Assembly (NCBI GenBank): GCA_964343305.1
Contig: CAYFJO010000493.1
Coordinates: 1 to 7,771 of the forward strand
From: CAYFJO01 sp964343305
GTDB taxonomy: Bacteria > Planctomycetota > Planctomycetia > Pirellulales > Pirellulaceae
Direction: 5' to 3'
Length of the DNA: 7,771 nt
Every line of letters starts with the position of its first letter. Position 1 is the stretch's first letter. A program made the position numbers and the translations under genes. Shown piece by piece: positions 1-7,771 of the stretch. The notes beneath the pieces are model-generated. The model had not been told where the DNA came from. It saw nothing but the letters and a program-made list of their open reading frames with translations, and did not search any database.

Positions 1-989
1 TCTGCCATCACTTCAAGCCTAGCGAAGGTGAAGCGGGTTGCGACACGCTGACCGAGTTTATGCGACAGGTCGACCGACTTGCGGCGAAGGCAAGAGATCG
101 ACTTGGTCATCCGGTCAAGATCGCTGCCAGAGTTCCCTCTGTTCCGGAGTTCTCCCGCGGACTGGGACTCGATGGTGTCGCCTGGGTGCAGGAAGGATTG
201 GTTGACACGTTGATCGTTTCGTCGACCTGGATGCCTGCCGATCGAAACACACCTGTCGAGAGATGGCGCGAACTGATCGGACCCGTGAAACATGATTACC
301 GTCTCGCCGCTTCCATGGGGCTGTGGGTGAAATGCGATCCGCGCGGAGTTGTCATGCGAAACGATCTCGAATCAGCACGTGGATTCACTGCCAACATGCT
401 CGACCGCGGTGCCGACGCGATCTACCTGTTCAACCACTTCAATCTGTCGGATTTTAACTACACGGTCGCGATTCCCGATGGCACGCGCAAGCAACACAAT
501 ATCTTTCACGAACTGGCAAGCGAGTCGACACGTTTGCCGACCGCTTTGGACAAGCCGCGCCGTCATATCCTCACCTATCACGACACCGCGCCGCCGGGAG
601 TCGACAACCCCAAACCGCTTCCCGCTGAACTTATCAGCGACAAGTCGGTCCGTTTTCGTATCCACAGCGGGCCGAAGCCGACATCCGGCGAAGTGACGCT
701 GCGAGTCGGCCTTGCGGATCGCCCCGACGTCTGGAATGCTCGCATCGGCGCGCGGCTGAACGGTGTCGAATGTCGTGCCGTGAACGACCTGAACAAACCA
801 GGCAAATACGTTGCCCACAACGGCAAGGGATCCCACGTCGTTTGGAGTGTCGCGCAGGTCGCGCCCCGCGTCGCTCAATTCGATGTTCCGCTAGCCGCGA
901 TGAAGCGAGGAGAGAATCGAATTGACCTGCACCTCAAGGAAGGCAGCCAGCAGAAGATCACCTGGTGCGAGGTTTACGTCGTGCCGTAG
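1..989 (+). CDS. Partial (5' end missing) TIM-barrel, glycosidase-like protein with C-terminal beta-sandwich-like domain
   Basis: The reading frame is open from base 3, with residues CHHFKPSEGE upstream of the first ATG at 60, so the gene starts before the window and that ATG is internal. The visible 328 residues end at TAG (987-989). Residues 1-170 look like the second half of a TIM barrel: an acidic/aromatic HHFKP segment, then alternating strands and helices (VKIAARVP, VDTLIVSSTW, YRLAASMGLWVK) and a final strand-loop ADAIYLFNHFNLSDF. Such patterns occur in glycoside-hydrolase-like proteins of the GH10-like (GHL10) kind common in planctomycetes. From about residue 205 the sequence becomes beta-rich (VRFRIHSG, GEVTLRVGL, ENRIDLHLKEG, ITWCEVYVVP), like an accessory sandwich domain. 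Carbohydrate-related activity is an inference; the catalytic acids cannot be assigned because the N-terminal half is absent. The gene converges on the next one. Confidence 0.75.
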   Translation, partial: CHHFKPSEGEAGCDTLTEFMRQVDRLAAKARDRLGHPVKIAARVPSVPEFSRGLGLDGVAWVQEGLVDTLIVSSTWMPADRNTPVERWRELIGPVKHDYRLAASMGLWVKCDPRGVVMRNDLESARGFTANMLDRGADAIYLFNHFNLSDFNYTVAIPDGTRKQHNIFHELASESTRLPTALDKPRRHILTYHDTAPPGVDNPKPLPAELISDKSVRFRIHSGPKPTSGEVTLRVGLADRPDVWNARIGARLNGVECRAVNDLNKPGKYVAHNGKGSHVVWSVAQVAPRVAQFDVPLAAMKRGENRIDLHLKEGSQQKITWCEVYVVP

Positions 990-1019
990 TGAATGAGATC
1001 GCACGAAATATGTGCTCTT

Positions 1020-1072
1020 GTAGCCGAAGTCGCCAGGCTTTGGATTTGCCAAACTCTGGCGAGTTCAGCTAC
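1020..1072. repeat. Large imperfect palindrome, REP/MITE-like intergenic element
   Basis: Two 24-nt arms (1020-1043 and 1049-1072) flank a 5-nt loop ATTTG. They are inverted copies matching at 20 of 24 positions; one mismatch becomes a G-U pair in RNA. The core GTCGCCAG / CTGGCGAG is intact apart from the end base. The element starts 30 nt after the stop codon of the upstream gene, in a convergent gap. It has no long T-run on either side, so it is not a textbook intrinsic terminator, but a transcript would fold strongly. I recall similar palindromes between planctomycete genes; that is recollection, not a search result. Confidence 0.7.
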
Positions 1073-1082
1073 GGGTACTTTT

Positions 1083-1114
1083 CACTTTGCGAGTTACCTT
1101 ATCTCGCGAAGGTG
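1083..1114. terminator. Possible hairpin terminator in convergent gap
   Basis: TTTGCGAG (1086-1093) pairs with CTCGCGAA (1103-1110) across a 9-nt loop, with one G-U pair. The stem extends through CAC/GTG at its base (1083-1085 with 1112-1114) if one G (1111) is bulged. It follows the larger palindrome and lies between two converging genes, where a bidirectional stop would be expected. There is no T-tract after the stem on the + strand, so termination is inferred from position and pairing only. Confidence 0.3.
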
Positions 1115-1224
1115 GAGATTTCGATCGGAGAATGTCCTCATGCGGTCGAAGCGTGTAGCTGGCTCAATCCTCGATTGCCCAGCGGATGGACGTTGACAAT
1201 GGGTCAACCGGCGCCGTAAGGTCG

Positions 1225-2901
1225 TCATGGTGAAAGTAGTGTAAACGCCTCGAAATCAGCGTCCGGACGAATCGAATCATACCAAGCCTTCCATTTCGTT
1301 TGGGCTTTGCGGACATCCTTGCTCTTCGGCTTCACAATGTCGGGCATTTGGAAGCCATCGAACTTGCGACTGATAAACCGTAAACCGTCGCGTGCCGCTC
1401 GAATCACATGCTTGTCCGGGTCCGAGAGGGCAAAAATCAGAGCCGGGACGTTGTCCAAGTCGCGGTTGCGTGCAATCGCGCGAACGACCATGATCCTGAC
1501 CTGAGATTTCTTGTGGGTTACCAAAGCCCGCACTCGCGCGGCCTGCTCCCTCCTTGACTTCGCGTCGCCAATGAACACAAGACGGAGCCGGTCCGACAGC
1601 AACTTCTCATCATCATCTTCCGTACCCTTGTTAATCAACTCAAGGAACTTGTCCACGCTAAGGGTCACGGATTCAGTTGCCATCCGGCCAATTGGGTCTA
1701 GTTTTAACTCGCCAGTGTTTTGGTCCAATCTTCGACTCGCCACAAGTTGCTCTGTGACGCCGATCATCGTTTGCGTGCTGCGGACCAGAAACATCAATGC
1801 CAGTGAGGTGGAGACTTGCGGTCCGGCCAGTCTGGAATTGTCCGCTTCAGCACCGCCAAACATACCCGATTTCTTATCTTGCTTTCTCATCAAATACTCA
1901 ACGCCCTGGTCGTACCAGCTCGGTGACTCACCTTCCTTGTCTCTGATATTCTCAGCGTTGGCTTGGAAACTTCTAAATCGTTCAAGCGTGTACAGGTAGT
2001 AGTAATTCCACGGGTTTGGCGCATAGAACCAATTGGTCGGCGCAATTGAGTAGTGGTCGTCAAACCACCGGTTTCCGTCGGTCAGCGCCCGAAGCATCAA
2101 CACGCGGTTGATGCCTCTGGTCACGCCGGAAACCAGCGAACCGTCGCTGTCGACAACGCCGACAAACTGAAGAGCAGGCGGAATATCATCATCCACCGAG
2201 CGCGGACCCAAACCAATCGACGCCTCAATTCCCAACGCGTTCGCACAAACATACGTTGCTCCCAAACCTGCCGCTGTCGCACACGGATAGGGATTCGGTT
2301 GATGGATGCGCCGGCCATCGGCTTGCTCGGAGTCTTCTCCTTTGTATGCGTATCCGCCGCTAATGTCCTGAGTGCGAATCAACCAATTAAGCGCCTTCAC
2401 AAACACTTCTTGAGGAACATCGATTTGTTTACGCCGCGCTTCCCATAGCGCCAATGCCGCGAAAACCGTTTGCGACGTATCACCAATCGGCTCGTTTTCG
2501 TAGCCCCACGCACCGTTCTGTTTTTGCCAATTCATCAGCGCCGTGGCCAGACTTTGCATCGATTTCTGATAAGCGGTGTTGTTAATTTCGCACAGGAAAA
2601 TCAAGGCACACGCCTGGTCGTAGGTGCGGTGTACGTTCTGGATCGCTTTTAAATCCGCCGTGCCTTCCCTGATTTGGTCCAAAGCAATCTGAATTTTCTG
2701 ATGCGATGTTGGCTTATCAGCTTTGTACAACGCCATCGCAACCAAACAATTGCGTCCCATATCCGATGGTCTCACGTTCTCCAAATAGCGAACGCCCCTT
2801 GCCACCATGTCTCGCACCTCTCGGCTGCTGGGCGTATAAGCGTTTGCCGTGCTCACCACACTTAAAAGAAGGGTCACTGTCAACAGTTGTATTCGTTGCA
2901 T
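1225..2901 (-). CDS. Exported alpha/alpha-toroid (prenyltransferase/squalene-oxidase-repeat-like) protein with C-terminal HEAT-like repeats
   Basis: A 558-residue protein of unknown function. I place the start at the ATG at 2901, not the in-frame ATG at 2943. It has GAGG 7 nt upstream and gives a clean Sec signal peptide: MQR, a hydrophobic core LLTVTLLLSVV, then STANA with cleavage after residue 21. The later start would also sit almost on the predicted transcription start. Residues about 30-380 carry toroid-type helical repeats with QW-like motifs: Q126-x3-G-x-W132 followed by DTSQT, Q178-x3-G-x-Y184, and Q341-x4-G-x-F348. No DXDD or DCTAE motif of terpene cyclases is present, and no obvious zinc-ligand set of protein prenyltransferases, so a cyclase or transferase is unlikely; a binding or scaffold role is more plausible. 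Residues about 435-515 form HEAT-like helices (VRIMVVRAIARNRDLDNVPAL, then DPDKHVIRAARDGL), ending with a KWKAWYDSIRP tail. The gene lies 152 nt downstream of metH on the same strand. Confidence 0.85.
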   Translation of the reverse strand: MQRIQLLTVTLLLSVVSTANAYTPSSREVRDMVARGVRYLENVRPSDMGRNCLVAMALYKADKPTSHQKIQIALDQIREGTADLKAIQNVHRTYDQACALIFLCEINNTAYQKSMQSLATALMNWQKQNGAWGYENEPIGDTSQTVFAALALWEARRKQIDVPQEVFVKALNWLIRTQDISGGYAYKGEDSEQADGRRIHQPNPYPCATAAGLGATYVCANALGIEASIGLGPRSVDDDIPPALQFVGVVDSDGSLVSGVTRGINRVLMLRALTDGNRWFDDHYSIAPTNWFYAPNPWNYYYLYTLERFRSFQANAENIRDKEGESPSWYDQGVEYLMRKQDKKSGMFGGAEADNSRLAGPQVSTSLALMFLVRSTQTMIGVTEQLVASRRLDQNTGELKLDPIGRMATESVTLSVDKFLELINKGTEDDDEKLLSDRLRLVFIGDAKSRREQAARVRALVTHKKSQVRIMVVRAIARNRDLDNVPALIFALSDPDKHVIRAARDGLRFISRKFDGFQMPDIVKPKSKDVRKAQTKWKAWYDSIRPDADFEAFTLLSP

Positions 2902-2954
2902 GACTTGGCCTCGGATATTGAATTGGGAATCGAACTGACGCATGCTGAAGGTAG

Positions 2955-2983
2955 ATCGTAAAGCGGCTTCAAAACAACGTCAA
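2955..2983 (-). promoter_or_regulatory. Sigma70-like promoter for the toroid/HEAT gene
   Basis: On the minus strand, TTGACG (2978-2983) is followed after exactly 17 nt by TACGAT (2955-2960), matching the sigma70 consensus at 5/6 and 4/6 positions. Transcription would begin near 2948, giving a leader of roughly 47 nt before the ATG at 2901. It would leave almost no leader for the alternative ATG at 2943, which supports the shorter gene model. It lies in the 152-nt gap after metH and suggests the downstream gene does not depend on metH read-through. Confidence 0.45.
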
Positions 2984-3053
2984 TTTTGTGCGAGATTTTC
3001 GTATGCGCGCAGTTGTGCAAGAATAGCCCCCGCAGTTGATTTGAAAACGCATT

Positions 3054-6749
<3,696 letters not shown>

Positions 6750-7009
6750 GAGTTTGCAGACTAGAGGAAACATAACAGGGTAGTTTGGACTACTATTTCA
6801 CTCAACTATCCCAGACGCCCCTATTTGCCGCAATATCAACTACGAGACGAGTTTAGCCACATTTTCCAACCGGCAATCCTTCACATTGGCTCAAGATCCG
6901 ACTGCAACGATTCCGATAATGAGGACGGTCATGTCGTGTGCGCGTATTTTGACCGCTACGACGATCTAACCACAAGGGCCAACAGACAATCAACCACGGA
7001 CGGTTAGAC
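6750..7009. other. Divergent intergenic region between metH and the membrane-protein gene
   Basis: These 260 nt must hold the start signals for both divergent genes. For metH (minus strand) the best candidate is TTGCGG (6828-6833), 17 nt, GATAGT (6805-6810), which is weak at 3/6 and 4/6. For the + gene a GATAAT hexamer at 6915-6920 could be a -10 box, but I find no matching -35. A perfect 5-bp stem with a 4-nt loop (GTAGT-TTGG-ACTAC, 6780-6793) lies just before the alternative metH start. I see no cobalamin-riboswitch B12 box and no recognisable SAM or SAH riboswitch. A 60-codon ORF inside (6825-7007) has no family resemblance and is not called. Confidence 0.4.
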
Positions 7010-7771
7010 ATGAGCACGACGGTTGAAACAAAACGGTTTACATTGGAAGCGAAACCGGCGACGGATGAGCGGCCCGTAACGCAACCGTTGCGCCGTGTCA
7101 CAGACGACGAGGTTGCGATACTCATTCGACTGCCCGATTTAACCTCTCATGATAGCGGCGATACGAGTCTGCCCGTGCCGAAGAGAAAGAGTGTCGCGGC
7201 GGATGAGTCGGTTGCAAAAACAGGGCGTGGTTCGAAGCGACGGAAGAAATCCAAACGCAACCGATCCAAATCGCAAGCCGCTCGACCTGCCAACGAGCCA
7301 TCGGAAAACGATCCTAGTGCCGACCAGAGTTGGACGTCGGTCGGTTGGCAAATTCTTGTTGGTCTGTGTCTGTGCGGCGTTTTTGGTTTGGCCTATGCGG
7401 CGCTTACCAGCAATGGTTCGAATGGCGAACCGGCACCATCGGGTGAACAGCCCAATGATCTGTTCATCGAACTTCCCGCCGAAAAGGAATCGTCCAGCCA
7501 GATCGTCACGTCCGACGACGAGCCAGATACCGAGCCGTTTGCCATCGAGGGTGAATTGGTCGAGTCGCCGCTGAGTGTTGTGCCTGCCCCTACACCTGAG
7601 CCTGAAGGCGGTGACTTTGAAGGTGGTGATTTCCAACAAGATCAATTCGACGTGGGCCCGATCGAGACCGAATCGCCAAAGCCAGCGTTGCCTTCGGAGA
7701 CGATTGCTCAGGAACCACCCCCCTCCGATACGGCGGGGCAATTCGAAACAACTGATCCAGCGCCCTTCGAA
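7010..7771 (+). CDS. Partial (3' end missing) single-pass membrane protein with basic N-terminal half and acidic, proline-rich C-terminal half
   Basis: The frame is open from 6953 to the last base of the window, and ATG at 7010 is its first start codon, preceded by a weak GGACGG 6 nt upstream. The 254 visible residues begin MSTTVETKRF and show no enzyme fold. Residues 58-92 are very basic (KRK, then a run rich in R, K and S such as GSKRRKKSKRNRSKSQ). Residues about 112-132 form one hydrophobic segment, GWQILVGLCLCGVFGLAYAAL. With the basic side before it, the positive-inside rule puts the N-terminus in the cytoplasm and the rest outside the membrane. Residues 133-254 are low-complexity, rich in E, D, P, S and T, with a tandem EGGDF-EGGDF at 199-208. 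A folded domain may lie beyond the window edge. I do not recognise a family; planctomycete anchored proteins often have this architecture. It is transcribed divergently from metH. Confidence 0.75.
   Translation, partial: MSTTVETKRFTLEAKPATDERPVTQPLRRVTDDEVAILIRLPDLTSHDSGDTSLPVPKRKSVAADESVAKTGRGSKRRKKSKRNRSKSQAARPANEPSENDPSADQSWTSVGWQILVGLCLCGVFGLAYAALTSNGSNGEPAPSGEQPNDLFIELPAEKESSSQIVTSDDEPDTEPFAIEGELVESPLSVVPAPTPEPEGGDFEGGDFQQDQFDVGPIETESPKPALPSETIAQEPPPSDTAGQFETTDPAPFE
7604..7633 (+). repeat. Tandem 15-bp repeat coding EGGDF twice
   Basis: GAAGGCGGTGACTTT (7604-7618) is followed directly by GAAGGTGGTGATTTC (7619-7633). The copies differ at three positions, all third codon bases and all synonymous, so the EGGDF pentapeptide is kept. 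It lies in the acidic extracytoplasmic segment of the membrane protein. Confidence 0.6.

Noticed and set aside
1192..1208. GTTGAC-AATGG-GTCAAC hairpin just downstream of the toroid gene's stop
   Set aside because: A 6-bp stem with no T-tract on the minus strand is too weak to call a terminator by itself.
965..1219. 84-codon + strand ORF in the convergent gap
   Set aside because: It starts inside the preceding gene and reads straight through both arms of the palindrome; no coding signal is apparent.
6825..7007. 60-codon + strand ORF in the divergent region
   Set aside because: It has no ribosome-binding site, no family resemblance and no hydrophobic or domain features, and it occupies the space needed for two promoters.
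7149..7574. 141-residue + strand ORF in another frame
   Set aside because: It overlaps the 7010-7771 coding frame, and its Arg/Ser-rich composition is that of an out-of-frame read.
7139..7741. 200-residue minus-strand ORF
   Set aside because: It lies wholly antisense to the membrane-protein gene, is rich in Arg, Trp and Phe, and has no recognisable domain. The + frame has a transmembrane segment and coherent composition.

Overview
The window looks like chromosomal DNA of a planctomycete, probably a Pirellulales/Rhodopirellula-like bacterium. This is an inference from several things: mid-range GC content, weak or absent Shine-Dalgarno sequences, a secreted alpha/alpha-toroid protein with HEAT-like repeats, a TIM-barrel plus beta-sandwich protein, and a large palindrome of the kind I associate with planctomycete intergenic regions. 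No database search was possible.

Layout. Positions 1-989 (+) hold the 3' part of a gene whose protein has the end of a probable glycosidase-like TIM barrel followed by a C-terminal beta-rich domain. Positions 990-1224 are a convergent gap. It carries a 53-nt imperfect palindrome (1020-1072) and a second, smaller hairpin (1083-1114), plausibly a bidirectional transcription stop. Positions 1225-2901 (-) encode an exported 558-residue toroid/HEAT protein with its own sigma70-like promoter. Positions 3054-6749 (-) encode full-length cobalamin-dependent methionine synthase (MetH), the one gene whose function is certain. Positions 6750-7009 are a divergent intergenic region serving metH and the last gene. 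Positions 7010-7771 (+) hold the 5' part of a gene for a single-pass membrane protein with a basic N-terminal half and an acidic, proline-rich C-terminal half; it runs off the window.

How the genes relate. MetH remethylates homocysteine to methionine using methyltetrahydrofolate. None of the neighbours shows a link to one-carbon, methionine or cobalamin metabolism. The toroid gene is on the same strand 152 nt downstream of metH, but a good promoter in the gap suggests separate transcription. I see no CRISPR array, tRNA, rRNA, transposase, phage gene or defence system. The window reads as ordinary chromosomal backbone; the palindromic element and the two uncharacterised surface or membrane proteins are the points worth a second look.
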